NCBI GenBank assembly: GCA_045646245.1
Contig: JAZRKJ010000063.1
Span: 1-33,504 of the forward strand
Source: SIG607 sp045646245
Lineage (GTDB): Bacteria > Bacillota > Clostridia > Oscillospirales > Acutalibacteraceae
Length of the DNA stretch: 33,504 nucleotides
Direction of reading: 5' to 3'
The position numbers and the translations under genes were made by a program. The notes below the pieces were generated by a model that was not told the origin of the DNA, did not search any database, and was given only the letters and a program-made list of their open reading frames with translations. This document shows positions 1 through 8,674 of this stretch, piece after piece (position 1 is the first letter of the stretch; every line of letters begins with the position of its first letter).

Positions 1-489
<489 letters not shown>

Positions 490-543
490 TATATTTCGAT
501 TCTCCCTGTAATTCCTTTGTTCAGTTTTGAAGGTGTGAAAATT

Positions 544-576
544 AAAGCAGTCACTTTTGTGACTGCTTTTTGTTTT
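544..576 (+). terminator. Rho-independent terminator after the 23S gene
   Basis: An 11-bp perfect stem (AAAGCAGTCAC at 544-554 with GTGACTGCTTT at 559-569) has a TTTT loop and a T-rich tail. It ends the rRNA transcript. The stop codon of the convergent AraC-type gene (575-577) sits in the T tail, so the two units are packed end to end. Confidence 0.85.
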
Positions 577-1321
577 ATACGCAAAATTTGCTTGGGGGAA
601 CTGAAAAATTTTTTTTGAAAAGCTTGCTGAAGTAGTATACGTCTGAAAATCCCACCGTTTCGGCGACTTCAGTTACGTTTAATAAACCTTGTGACAGAAG
701 CTTTGCTGCTTCATTAAGCCGCAAATTAATGAGGAACTGTGTGGGTGTGGTGCCGTATAATTTTTTGAAGCTTTCTCTGAAATATTTATCGCTAAGTCCT
801 GATTTTTTTACAAATTGGATAAGATTAATTTCGTTGCTATAATAATTATTCAGCAAATATTCGTGAGTTTCGGTAAATATATCGTATTTTGGTGCGGGCA
901 TTGTTTCGCATACCGATTTTTGATTTAAAAGGCTAAAAATTTCATAAATAACGCTAAGAGCCATATAATAGTTGCTTTCAATTCGTATGCTTCGATAATT
1001 AAGAAGCTTTCGGAATAAAACCGAGTAGCGCGGGTCAGATTTGCAGTTAATAAGCTGCGTTTTTATGGGAACTTCACATGTGAAGGTAACGCAAATTGAT
1101 GTGCCGCTTTTTATTCTGCGTACATTGTAGGTGTCGTTAGCGCCTATGTTAAAAACACAATCCTGCTTTACCTTTAGTGTGCCGAAATCAAAGGAATGGT
1201 GATATTCTCCGTCTAATTGATATGACAATATGTTAATGTTATTGGGCAATGTGTTGCTCCAGCTTGTTTTATCGCTTTGATAGGTGTATATGTTGTGAAT
1301 TTTAGTTATATGGTTAATCAT
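575..1321 (-). CDS. AraC/XylS family transcriptional regulator
   Basis: A 248-residue protein with a divergent N-terminal region that resembles a cupin-type effector domain only in size and position. Its C-terminal ~100 residues form a typical AraC double helix-turn-helix. Helix-turn-helix 1 surrounds GLSDKYFRESFKKLYG, and helix-turn-helix 2 surrounds VTEVAETVGFSDVYYFSKLF, followed by the usual FKKNFSVPPSKF ending. The ATG has an AGGTGA ribosome binding site just upstream. The gene is divergent from the glycyl radical enzyme gene, with about 160 bp between the start codons. The usual inference is that it controls that cassette in response to the enzyme's substrate or a related signal. The effector is unknown. 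The family call is firm; the target is inferred from position. Confidence 0.88.
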   Translation of the reverse strand: MINHITKIHNIYTYQSDKTSWSNTLPNNINILSYQLDGEYHHSFDFGTLKVKQDCVFNIGANDTYNVRRIKSGTSICVTFTCEVPIKTQLINCKSDPRYSVLFRKLLNYRSIRIESNYYMALSVIYEIFSLLNQKSVCETMPAPKYDIFTETHEYLLNNYYSNEINLIQFVKKSGLSDKYFRESFKKLYGTTPTQFLINLRLNEAAKLLSQGLLNVTEVAETVGFSDVYYFSKLFKKNFSVPPSKFCV

Positions 1322-1341
1322 TATATCACCTCTACCCGTAA

Positions 1342-1370
1342 ATTATACATTTGTTTTTATAAATAGTCAA
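1342..1370 (-). promoter_or_regulatory. Sigma-A promoter of the AraC-type regulator
   Basis: On the minus strand, TTGACT (1370-1365) is separated by 17 bases from TATAAT (1347-1342), a near-consensus promoter pointing into the AraC-type gene that starts at 1321. The space between it and the divergent promoter at 1422-1450 (about 1371-1421) would be a natural operator region, but I see no clear inverted repeat there. Confidence 0.7.
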
Positions 1371-1421
1371 TGAAAAATCAATATTTAGTTCCGTTTTGTA
1401 CAAATTTGCGAAGTTATTACA

Positions 1422-1450
1422 TTGCTTTTCAAGAAGAAAAATCATACAAT
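1422..1450 (+). promoter_or_regulatory. Sigma-A promoter of the glycyl radical enzyme cassette
   Basis: TTGCTT (1422-1427), a 17-base spacer and TACAAT (1445-1450). The open frame can be extended back to a TTG at 1422, but that TTG is the -35 box itself. This supports translation starting at the ATG at 1482, which has AAAGGGG about 8 bases upstream. Confidence 0.6.
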
Positions 1451-1481
1451 AATATTACCAAAAGGTAAAGGGGCTAATATT

Positions 1482-3687
1482 ATGAATTATGAAAAATTAA
1501 GAAATGAGCTTTATGATTACTATTTTGATGTACTTCCTGATAAGGTAGAAAAACTTCGTATTAAGGTTTTTGAAATTATGGATGCTTATGCAGCGCAGCA
1601 TCCTGATGCCGGCAGTTATTTTTTAAAGAAAAAATTATATGAAGTAATTGCCGATAATATTGAGCCCGCTGTTTTTCGCGAGGTTCATTTTGCTTTTGAA
1701 ACGGGCGCGTTGCTTGCGTGGTGTGATGGTAGATATGACCGTGGCGGAGAACACGCAAACGGTTGGCTCATGCAAAGAAACAAGCATCTTTATGAGGAGT
1801 TCGACCCCGAGAACTACAGGAAATATAAGGTTATAGGTGGTTTGTATTCACAGTGCGGTATCTTTGCCGACTTTATGCATATGGGAATACCAATGAAAAA
1901 AGTGTTCAAATTTGGTTTGTCCGGTGTGAGGGATGAGTTAGCCGAAGCTAAAAAAACTTGTAAAACCGATGAGGAATTGGAATTTATTGATTGTGCCGAA
2001 GCGGGAATAAATGCTCTTCAAAAAATAGCATTGCGTTGTGCGGAAGAAGCGCGAAAAAACGGTATGGATGAGCTTGCAGAAATTACCGCAAGAGTGCCGT
2101 TTAATGCTCCTAAAACCTTCCACGAAGGTCTTTGTACCATGGGCTTTATGAGAAAGGCGCTGGGTACTATTGAAGGCTATGGTTTCAGCTCTATGGGCAG
2201 AGTGGATGTATTGCTTGCCGACCTTTATGAAAACGATAAAGCTAATGGTGTAACCGATGAAGAAATGCTTGATTTGGTTTCACGCTTTATGATATTCTTT
2301 GACGCTACCAATGACAGAAGAGTTAAATTCGATGGTGTTGTTTCTTATGAGCTTGAAAATACCATTACTGTAGGTGGTTGCGATGAGCAGGGTAATCCCG
2401 TGTTTAACCCTGTAACAACAATGTTTATTACGGCAAGGGATAATCTTAACTGTACTTATCCAAAAATTATGTGCCGTTTTTCCGAAAACTCTCCTGAAGA
2501 GTATTTAAGGCTTATCAGCAGAGCATTGGTTAAGGGAAGAAGCTACAGTATTTATGAAAATGATGATACTATGATTCCTGCACTCGTTAATATTGGTACG
2601 GAGTTGGAGGATGCACGCAATTACATTGTTGGTGGATGCTGGGATGCTTTAACTCCCGATGCAAACAATAAGTATAGCGGTGAATGTTTTTTCCTTTTGT
2701 CTCCATTTAATTGGTTGATAAGAAATGCCGCAGACAAGTTTAATGCAATGGGTGTACAATACAAGCCTTTTTTGGAAGCGGAAACCTTTCAAGAGCTGTA
2801 TGAAAATTATATAAATGTTGTTTTCCAAATAGTTCAAAACAGAATTAGTTATTCTACAAGAGGTTCATCTGTTTGGGACAAAGTTAGTCCTGCTTGTGCA
2901 CTGTCTGCTTTGATGGAACCCTGTATCAAAATGAAGAAGGATGTTACGGCAGGTGCTATTAAATATGGCAGAGAAGCTGTGTATTTCACCTGTTTTGCAG
3001 AAACCTGCGATTCTCTTTTTGTTATAAAGAAATTGTGCTTTGATGATAAAATTTGTACTATGCAGGAGCTTTTTGAACAATGCTTTAATAACTGGGAAGA
3101 TGAAGAATTGCGTCAAAAGGCATTGGCTGTTCCTTCTTTTGGTGATGGCAGTGAAGAATCTACGGAATTTGCAGCCAAATTCTTTGACGACCTATGCAGT
3201 ATCGGCGACAGAATAGAAAATATTATTGTTGGCAAATGCCGTGTTGGTTTTAACCTTTACACTGAAATAGTGCGTTCGGGTCAGTGGATGGGTGCGCTTC
3301 CCAACGGCAACAAAAAAGGAATGTTTTTAAGTCAAGGTATTACTCCAACAAGAAACGGAAATAAAACATCTTTGTATGATATGCTTGAAAGCTTTAAAAA
3401 AATAGATTTCAAAAAGACCTCGGGTAATGCGTCCATGACTGTGACTTTGCCTGCGGGAAAAATTACCGAAGAAACAATGGCTTCACTTTTCAGAGTTTTT
3501 GCACGTAACGGACTTCAGGCAATTCAGCCCAACTGTATAAATCGTGAAGAATTGATTGAAGCAAAAAAAAGATCCTGAAAATCACAAGGATATTGTTGTG
3601 CGTGTTTGTGGTTTCTCAGCTCCTTTTGTATCATTGCCCGAAAACTATCAGGATGAAATTATTACAAGAAGTCTTTTAGAGGTATAA
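1482..3687 (+). pseudogene. Glycyl radical enzyme (PFL/diol dehydratase-like), frameshifted before the glycyl radical loop
   Basis: As read, the frame from ATG 1482 (ribosome binding site AAAGGGG) stops at 3578 after 698 residues. The missing C-terminus continues at 3571-3687 one base out of register. It contains RVCGFSAPFVSL, a glycyl radical loop with the Gly codon at 3610-3612. Removing one A from the run of eight at 3563-3570 would give a 734-residue protein with Gly at about 710. The rest fits the glycyl radical enzyme family: TFHEG, GYGFSSMGRVD, EDARNYIVGGC and a C-terminal barrel region. The thiyl-radical Cys is about residue 386 (codon 2637-2639), in GGCWDAL. Dehydratase-type members normally have Cys-Val-Glu here; this one has Cys-Trp-Asp. 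Substrate is not assignable. The frameshifted product would lack the radical site and be inactive. It may be a decayed gene, a slipped homopolymer (phase-variable) or a sequencing error. Confidence 0.85.
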
Positions 3688-3688
3688 A

Positions 3689-4488
3689 ATGAAGCTGAAA
3701 ATAACCGACATTCAGACATTTACCCTCCATGACGGTCCGGGAATTCGTACTACTGTTTTTTGGCGGGATGCCCACTTAATTGCGTGTGGTGCCATAATCC
3801 CGAAGCGCGCACACAAAAAAATATTCTTGTTTTTGACAGTAAGAAATGCACTATGTGTAAAGCCTGTTTTACGTGTCCGAATAAGGTACATTCTTTTGAT
3901 GATACCCATAGAATCGACCGTAATTTATGTAACCTTTGCGGAAAATGCATTGCTGCTTGTAAATTCGGCGCCTTGAAAGAATCGGTACGTTGCCTGAGTG
4001 AGGAAGAATATTTAAAAATTATTGAGCGTCAACAGCGTTTGGTTGGGGAAAACGGTGGCATTACCTTTTCGGGCGGGGAACCGCTTATGCAAGGAGAAAA
4101 ACTGATAAAATTTTTAGAAAAAACCACAATTCATAAAGCAATTGAAACTTGTGGGTACTGTAAAGAAGAATTGTTTAAAGAGGTTATAAAAATGGTGGAT
4201 TTCGTTATGTTTGATATAAAGCTAACGGATGAAAACCTACATAAAAAGTATACCGGAGTTTCCAATGAATTAATTTTAAAAAATCTTGGGAATTTAAGGG
4301 CAAGCGGCAAGCCGTTTTTGCTGAGAACTCCTCTTATTCCTGGCATTACCGACACAAAAGAAAATTTAGAGCAAATTGAAAAAATTGTTTCGAGAGACAA
4401 TTGGGAAAAACTACCATATAATACCTTGACTCCTATAAAATACAACCGAATAGGAGAAACGTATCTGCTTGGCGAAAGCATACGATAG
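3689..4488 (+). pseudogene. Glycyl radical enzyme activase (radical SAM, two extra 4Fe-4S clusters), frameshifted near the N-terminus
   Basis: The frame beginning at ATG 3689 reads 24 residues of a typical activase start (FTLHDGPGIRTTVF) and then leaves frame at the T6 run 3756-3761. The correct frame resumes at 3760 with AGCPLNCVWCHNPE, the radical SAM C-x3-C-x2-C motif. One extra T would restore a 266-residue protein. Downstream is a ferredoxin-like insert with two Cys clusters (CTMCKACFTC and CNLCGKCIAAC), then GGITFSGGEPLMQ, which binds SAM, and a partial TIM barrel. The family abstracts H from the partner enzyme's glycine to form the glycyl radical. It starts 1 base after the end of the enzyme gene, so the two are co-transcribed. 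A downstream restart lacking the first ~25 residues is possible, but would remove conserved N-terminal sequence. Confidence 0.85.
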
Positions 4489-4654
4489 TGATTTTTTGTA
4501 AAAGCAATATTTAAAACCGTAACTACTACATGTACGGGTGCGCGCCATAGTGAGAAATTGCCCGAAAACGGCGCTTTTTCCGTAATAATGCGTTAAAAAG
4601 CCACGGTACGCGTCAGCGTTACCGTGGCTTTTTTATGCTGTAATTCTTTTTTAA
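4489..4654. other. Intergenic spacer with terminator
   Basis: No open frame with a ribosome binding site and no recognisable RNA family is visible between the activase stop and the promoter of the next operon. The only structured element is the terminator at 4595-4634. The first ~105 bases hold nothing I can name. Confidence 0.5.
4595..4634. terminator. Strong Rho-independent terminator after the activase gene
   Basis: A long GC-rich stem pairs AAAGCCACGGTA with TACCGTGGCTTT, with the loop around GTCAG and a T6 run behind it. A-rich sequence on the other side would let it act in both directions. It isolates the glycyl radical enzyme cassette from the rhamnose operon that starts about 20 bases downstream. 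Confidence 0.85.
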
Positions 4655-4683
4655 TTGAAGTTTTTAAACGGATATGGTATAAT
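4655..4683 (+). promoter_or_regulatory. Sigma-A promoter of the rhamnose operon
   Basis: TTGAAG (4655-4660), a 17-base spacer and TATAAT (4678-4683), preceded by TGG, an extended -10. It sits 33 bases ahead of the glycosyltransferase start codon and after the preceding terminator, so it should drive the operon from 4717. Confidence 0.8.
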
Positions 4684-4716
4684 GTAGCAAATATAAGTTG
4701 TCTTTGGGGGAAGAAT

Positions 4717-5487
4717 ATGGCAAAGGATATGCTTTCAGCATCTATCGTTGTTTATGGCGGTGCAGAGCAGGCTAAAATAACAGTAGCTTCGGTTCTTGAA
4801 AATACCAAAAAATATCCTTTAACTCTTTATGTTATAGATAATGCTTCGCCTGATGATACTGTACAAAAATTACGTGAAATTTCGGATATAAGCCTTATTG
4901 AGCTTAAAGAAAACGTTGGCTTCGGCTGCGGCCACAACGTTGTGTTGAGGCAAAATACGGGCAAATATCACGCGGTTATTAACCCCGATATTGAGCTTGA
5001 CTCTGACGTGCTTGCCCACCTTGTGGATACCCTTGAAGAAAACCCTGATATTGCCCTTATTTCTCCCAAAATTATTGGGGAGGACGGTAATGAGCAATGT
5101 CTTCCCAAGCGTCACCCCACCTTTAAGTATTTATTTTTGGGAAGACTTTCCCGTCTGGGCGGCGTTTTTAAGAAAATCAGAAAAGAATATACAAGAGAAA
5201 ATGAGATTTTCGAAGGACTTACCGATATAGAATTTTGTTCGGGTTGCTTTTTTGTAATACGAAGTGAAGTTTTCAAACAAATCGGCGGTTTTGACAGACG
5301 CTATTTTATGTATATGGAAGATGCGGACTTGTCACACGAAGCTTTAAAATACGGCAGAGTGGTTTTTGACAGCACCGTCACGGTTCGTCATTTATGGAAA
5401 AGAGAAAGCGCCAAAAGTCTTAAATTTTTGCTTATTCATCTCTCTTCCGCCTTTAAATATCTTAAAAAATGGAGGAAAAGGAAATGA
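4717..5487 (+). CDS. Glycosyltransferase family 2, rhamnosyltransferase-like
   Basis: A 256-residue GT-A fold protein without obvious membrane segments. The N-terminal sugar-nucleotide domain reads SIVVYGG and VIDNASPDDT. ENVGFGCGHNVVL and HAVINPDIELD follow, where the NPD/D residues act as the metal-binding acidic motif. CSGCFFVIR and FFMYMEDADLS-type sequence (YFMYMEDADL) follows, as in WbbL/RfbF-type rhamnosyltransferases. The start at 4717 is chosen because GGGGGAA lies 5-6 bases upstream; an earlier in-frame ATG at 4624 overlaps the terminator and promoter. Its stop overlaps the rfbD start (ATGA). Being first in an operon with rfbDBC, it likely transfers rhamnose from dTDP-L-rhamnose to a cell-wall polysaccharide. 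The acceptor is unknown. Confidence 0.88.
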   Translation: MAKDMLSASIVVYGGAEQAKITVASVLENTKKYPLTLYVIDNASPDDTVQKLREISDISLIELKENVGFGCGHNVVLRQNTGKYHAVINPDIELDSDVLAHLVDTLEENPDIALISPKIIGEDGNEQCLPKRHPTFKYLFLGRLSRLGGVFKKIRKEYTRENEIFEGLTDIEFCSGCFFVIRSEVFKQIGGFDRRYFMYMEDADLSHEALKYGRVVFDSTVTVRHLWKRESAKSLKFLLIHLSSAFKYLKKWRKRK

Positions 5488-6365
5488 AGATTCTTATAAC
5501 AGGCAGCCGCGGTCAGCTTGGTAATGAGCTTACTTCTGTTTTGTCGTCCGGGAAAAGCGAAATAGGAGCAATACCAAATGAACTTTTGGGCGCTTCTGTC
5601 ATTCCTGTTGACGTAGACGAGCTTGATATTTCCGATTATAACGCGGTTTTAACCTTTGTAAGTAAGGAAAAACCTGACGTGATTATAAACAGCGCCGCAA
5701 TGACCAATGTTGACGGTTGCGAAACAATGCAAGACGTTGCCTATAAAGTCAACGCCGCGGGGGTAAGAAATCTGGCAGTTGCTGCCGATACCGTCGGCGC
5801 AAAATTTCTCCACGTGTCTACCGACTACGTTTTTGCGGGGGACGGCACCGTACCCTATTGTGAATGGGATAAAACCGACCCCAAAAGTGTGTACGGTAAG
5901 TCCAAAGCTCTGGGTGAAACCTACGCTTTAAGCTTTTGTAAAAAGAGCTTTATTGTGCGTACCTCCTGGCTTTACGGATATATAGGTAAAAATTTCGTAA
6001 AAACCGTAAGAAGAGTTATGAAGGAACGGGGAGCTATGACGGTGGTTAACGACCAGCGCGGCAACCCGACCAACGCCAACGACCTTGCTCATCATATTTT
6101 AAAGCTGATTGTCACAAACGAGTACGGTATTTACCATTGTACCGGAAAAGGGGAATGTACCTGGTTTGACTTTGCAAAGGAAATTTCCCGTCTTTCGGGC
6201 TTTACGGGAACCGTTTCTCCTTGCACCAGCGAAGAATACCCAAGCCCTGTTAAAAGACCTGCTTATTCCTCTCTCTCTCACTTGGCGCTTGAAAACGCCG
6301 TAGGTGATGAAATGAGAGACTGGAAAGAGGCTTTAAAAGAATATATTTTGAAAGTTGAGGACTAA
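5484..6365 (+). CDS. rfbD: dTDP-4-dehydrorhamnose reductase
   Basis: This 293-residue short-chain dehydrogenase catalyses the last step of dTDP-L-rhamnose synthesis, NADPH-dependent reduction of dTDP-4-dehydro-L-rhamnose. Visible landmarks are the N-terminal nucleotide-binding ITGSRGQLGNEL, the NSAAMTNVDGCE segment, the catalytic Thr in STDYVFAGDG, the Tyr-x3-Lys pair in VYGKSKALGE, and RTSWLYG. The start at 5484 follows GGAGGAAAAGG and overlaps the upstream stop codon, so it is translationally coupled. RfbB and RfbC follow directly. Length is normal for RfbD/RmlD. Confidence 0.95.
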   Translation: MKILITGSRGQLGNELTSVLSSGKSEIGAIPNELLGASVIPVDVDELDISDYNAVLTFVSKEKPDVIINSAAMTNVDGCETMQDVAYKVNAAGVRNLAVAADTVGAKFLHVSTDYVFAGDGTVPYCEWDKTDPKSVYGKSKALGETYALSFCKKSFIVRTSWLYGYIGKNFVKTVRRVMKERGAMTVVNDQRGNPTNANDLAHHILKLIVTNEYGIYHCTGKGECTWFDFAKEISRLSGFTGTVSPCTSEEYPSPVKRPAYSSLSHLALENAVGDEMRDWKEALKEYILKVED

Positions 6366-6369
6366 ATTT

Positions 6370-7437
6370 ATGAAAACTTATCTTGTTACCGGCGGCGCGG
6401 GATTTATCGGCTCTAACTTCGTTCTGTATATGCTTAATAAATACGATGACGTTAAAATCGTAAACGTTGATAAGCTTACCTATGCGGGCAACCTTGAAAA
6501 CCTTAAAAGTGTTGAAAACAATCCTCGTTACTGCTTTTATCAGGCAGATATTTGTGACAGGGAAGCTATTACTGAAATTTTTGATAACCACGAAATAGAT
6601 TACGTTGTCAACTTTGCAGCCGAAAGCCACGTTGACCGTTCTATTGCTAACCCCGAAATTTTTGTTGAGACCAACGTTCTCGGTACGGTTAATATGCTTC
6701 AATGCGCGAAAAATGCTTGGCAAACAGGGGACGATACTTATAAAGAAGGCGTTAAGTACCTTCAGGTTTCCACCGATGAAGTTTACGGCACCTTGGGAGA
6801 AACAGGTTACTTTATGGAAACCACCCCTCTTGACCCTCACTCTCCCTATTCTTCAAGTAAGGCTTCTGCCGACCTTTTTGTCAAGGCGTTTGCCGATACT
6901 TACAAATTTCCGGTAAATATCACCCGTTGCTCAAATAACTACGGCCCTTACCAATTCCCCGAAAAGCTTATTCCTCTTATTATGAACAACACTTTAAATC
7001 ATAAAGACCTTCCCGTATACGGTGACGGTATGCAAATTAGAGACTGGCTTTACGTTGAAGACCATTGCAAGGCTATTGATATGGTTATTCGTGACGGTGT
7101 TTTAGGCGAGGTTTATAATGTGGGCGGTCATAACGAGCGCACCAATATTTTTATTGTTAAGTCTATTATTGCTTATATTAAAGAAAACGTAGACGAAACC
7201 GTAGGGGAGCATATGATTCGTCACGTAACCGACAGAAAGGGTCACGACCGCCGTTACGGTATTGACCCGCAAAAGATTAAGGACGCTTTAGGATGGTATC
7301 CGGAAACTCCTTTTGAAACAGGCATTAAGAAAACGCTTGCCTGGTATCTTGAAAATAAGGAATGGGTAGAAAACGTTACCAGCGGCGAATACCAAAAGTA
7401 TTACGATAAAATGTATAGCGGAAGGAAGGACGTATAA
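6370..7437 (+). CDS. rfbB: dTDP-glucose 4,6-dehydratase
   Basis: A 355-residue NAD-dependent extended SDR that converts dTDP-D-glucose to dTDP-4-dehydro-6-deoxy-D-glucose. Landmarks are the Rossmann motif VTGGAGFIGSNF at residues 5-16, AAESHVDRSI, the catalytic Thr-Asp-Glu in STDEVYG, the Tyr-x3-Lys pair in YSSSKASADL, and RCSNNYGPYQFPEKLIPL. The ATG at 6370 is preferred over the in-frame one at 6355 because GAGG lies ahead of it and the conserved start MKTYLVTGG begins there. It starts 5 bases after rfbD and its stop overlaps rfbC (TAATG). Confidence 0.97.
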   Translation: MKTYLVTGGAGFIGSNFVLYMLNKYDDVKIVNVDKLTYAGNLENLKSVENNPRYCFYQADICDREAITEIFDNHEIDYVVNFAAESHVDRSIANPEIFVETNVLGTVNMLQCAKNAWQTGDDTYKEGVKYLQVSTDEVYGTLGETGYFMETTPLDPHSPYSSSKASADLFVKAFADTYKFPVNITRCSNNYGPYQFPEKLIPLIMNNTLNHKDLPVYGDGMQIRDWLYVEDHCKAIDMVIRDGVLGEVYNVGGHNERTNIFIVKSIIAYIKENVDETVGEHMIRHVTDRKGHDRRYGIDPQKIKDALGWYPETPFETGIKKTLAWYLENKEWVENVTSGEYQKYYDKMYSGRKDV

Positions 7438-8006
7438 TGGGCGAAAAGTTTGGAAATTTCACCTTCTACAAAACCGAAATTGAAGGTGTAATAATCGTTG
7501 AGCCCACCGTTTACGGCGACTCGCGCGGCTATTTTACCGAGGTTTACCAAAAGGAAAACTTTATAAAAGGCGGAATCGACGTAGATTTCGTTCAGGATAA
7601 CCAGTCTATGTCGGTAAAAGGCGTGCTGAGAGGTCTTCACTTCCAAAAAACCTTTCCCCAGTCCAAACTGGTACGTTGTGTAAGAGGCGAAGTTTACGAT
7701 GTAGCGGTGGATTTGCGAGAGGGAAGCCCTACCTACGGCAAGTACGTGGGAGCTTTGCTGTCTGCTGAAAATAAGCGTCAGTTCTTTATTCCCAAAAACT
7801 TTGCTCACGGCTTTTTAGTGCTTTCCGACGAAGCGGAATTCGCTTATAAGGTTGACGATTTTTACCACCCGAATGATGAAGGCGGACTTTTGTGGAATGA
7901 CCCGGACATTAACATAGAATGGCCTGTTACTTCCGATATGGAGATTATCCTTTCGGATAAAGATAAAGTGAACTCTACCCTGAAAGAATTAAAGAAAGAT
8001 AAATGA
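7437..8006 (+). CDS. rfbC: dTDP-4-dehydrorhamnose 3,5-epimerase
   Basis: A 189-residue cupin-fold epimerase of the RmlC family, the step between RfbB and RfbD. Signature strings are PTVYGDSRGYFTEVY, QDNQSMSVKGVLRGLHFQ (the catalytic His is in RGLHFQ), LVRCVRGEVYDVAVDLR, and FIPKNFAHGFLVLSDEAEF. A GGAAGGA site precedes the ATG, which overlaps the rfbB stop. With rfbB and rfbD this gives three of the four dTDP-rhamnose steps. The first enzyme, glucose-1-phosphate thymidylyltransferase (rfbA), is not in the window and must be elsewhere if the pathway is complete. Confidence 0.96.
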   Translation: MGEKFGNFTFYKTEIEGVIIVEPTVYGDSRGYFTEVYQKENFIKGGIDVDFVQDNQSMSVKGVLRGLHFQKTFPQSKLVRCVRGEVYDVAVDLREGSPTYGKYVGALLSAENKRQFFIPKNFAHGFLVLSDEAEFAYKVDDFYHPNDEGGLLWNDPDINIEWPVTSDMEIILSDKDKVNSTLKELKKDK

Positions 8007-8674
8007 AAAGAACCAAACTAATCGACCGCATTTTGCCCACTTATACAAAGGGTGAAGAAGTTTTTAATATGGTTACCCATATAGTGGGCGGCGGTCTTGG
8101 CGTTGTTTACCTTGTTTTATCGGTACTTATCGGCGCCTTTCACAGCAATCCGTGGGCTATTGTTTCAGCTTCCATTTACGGAGCGTCTACCGTAGCCCTT
8201 TTTACAATGTCCAGCGTTTATCACGGACTTAAACCCTCTATGGGTAAAAAGGTACTGCAGGTATTGGACCATTGCACAATTTATTTTATGATAGCAGGTA
8301 CCTATACCCCTATAACCATTTGCGCAATGCGAGAAAAATATCCTGCTCTTGCCTGGGTAATCTTCGGCGTGGTGTGGGGGCTTGCCGCTTTGGGTATTAC
8401 CCTTACGGCGATAGACATTAAAAAATATGAAAAGTTTGCTATGGTTTGCTATTTGTGTATGGGTTGGTGTATTATAGTGCCCATAAAACAAACCGTAGCT
8501 TCCATTGGCGTGGGCGGCATTTTATGGATGCTGCTTGGGGGGATTTTATATTCCATAGGCGCCGTGCTTTACAGATTAGGCGTAAAGAAAAAATATATCC
8601 ACTCGGTTTTTCACATATTTGTGGACTTAGCCAGTGTGGCACAGTTTGTGGGGATAGCGTTATATGTCTTATAA
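8003..8674 (+). CDS. trhA: Hemolysin III / TrhA family (PAQR-type) membrane protein
   Basis: 223 residues with about seven hydrophobic segments and family motifs in the expected order. Near the N-terminus is EEVFNMVTHIVGGGLG, then MSSVYHGL with the conserved Ser/His, a central LDHCTIYFMIAGTYTPI segment, and a C-terminal HSVFHIFVDLAS with the conserved His and Asp. These His/Asp/Ser residues form the membrane metal site in the PAQR superfamily. Bacillus YplQ/TrhA is linked to membrane-fluidity homeostasis; the hemolysin name is historical. The start overlaps rfbC by 4 bases (ATGA). No link to rhamnose synthesis is known to me, so co-transcription may simply be convenience. Confidence 0.88.
   Translation: MKRTKLIDRILPTYTKGEEVFNMVTHIVGGGLGVVYLVLSVLIGAFHSNPWAIVSASIYGASTVALFTMSSVYHGLKPSMGKKVLQVLDHCTIYFMIAGTYTPITICAMREKYPALAWVIFGVVWGLAALGITLTAIDIKKYEKFAMVCYLCMGWCIIVPIKQTVASIGVGGILWMLLGGILYSIGAVLYRLGVKKKYIHSVFHIFVDLASVAQFVGIALYVL

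Noticed and set aside
1422..1481. A 20-residue N-terminal extension of the glycyl radical enzyme from TTG 1422
   Set aside because: The TTG is the -35 box of the promoter, and the ATG at 1482 has the ribosome binding site and family-like start.
3563..3571. Programmed ribosomal frameshifting in the glycyl radical enzyme gene
   Set aside because: Restoring the frame needs a +1 shift, whereas A-rich slippery sites normally give -1, and no stimulatory structure or conserved precedent is evident. Transcript slippage remains possible but is unproven.
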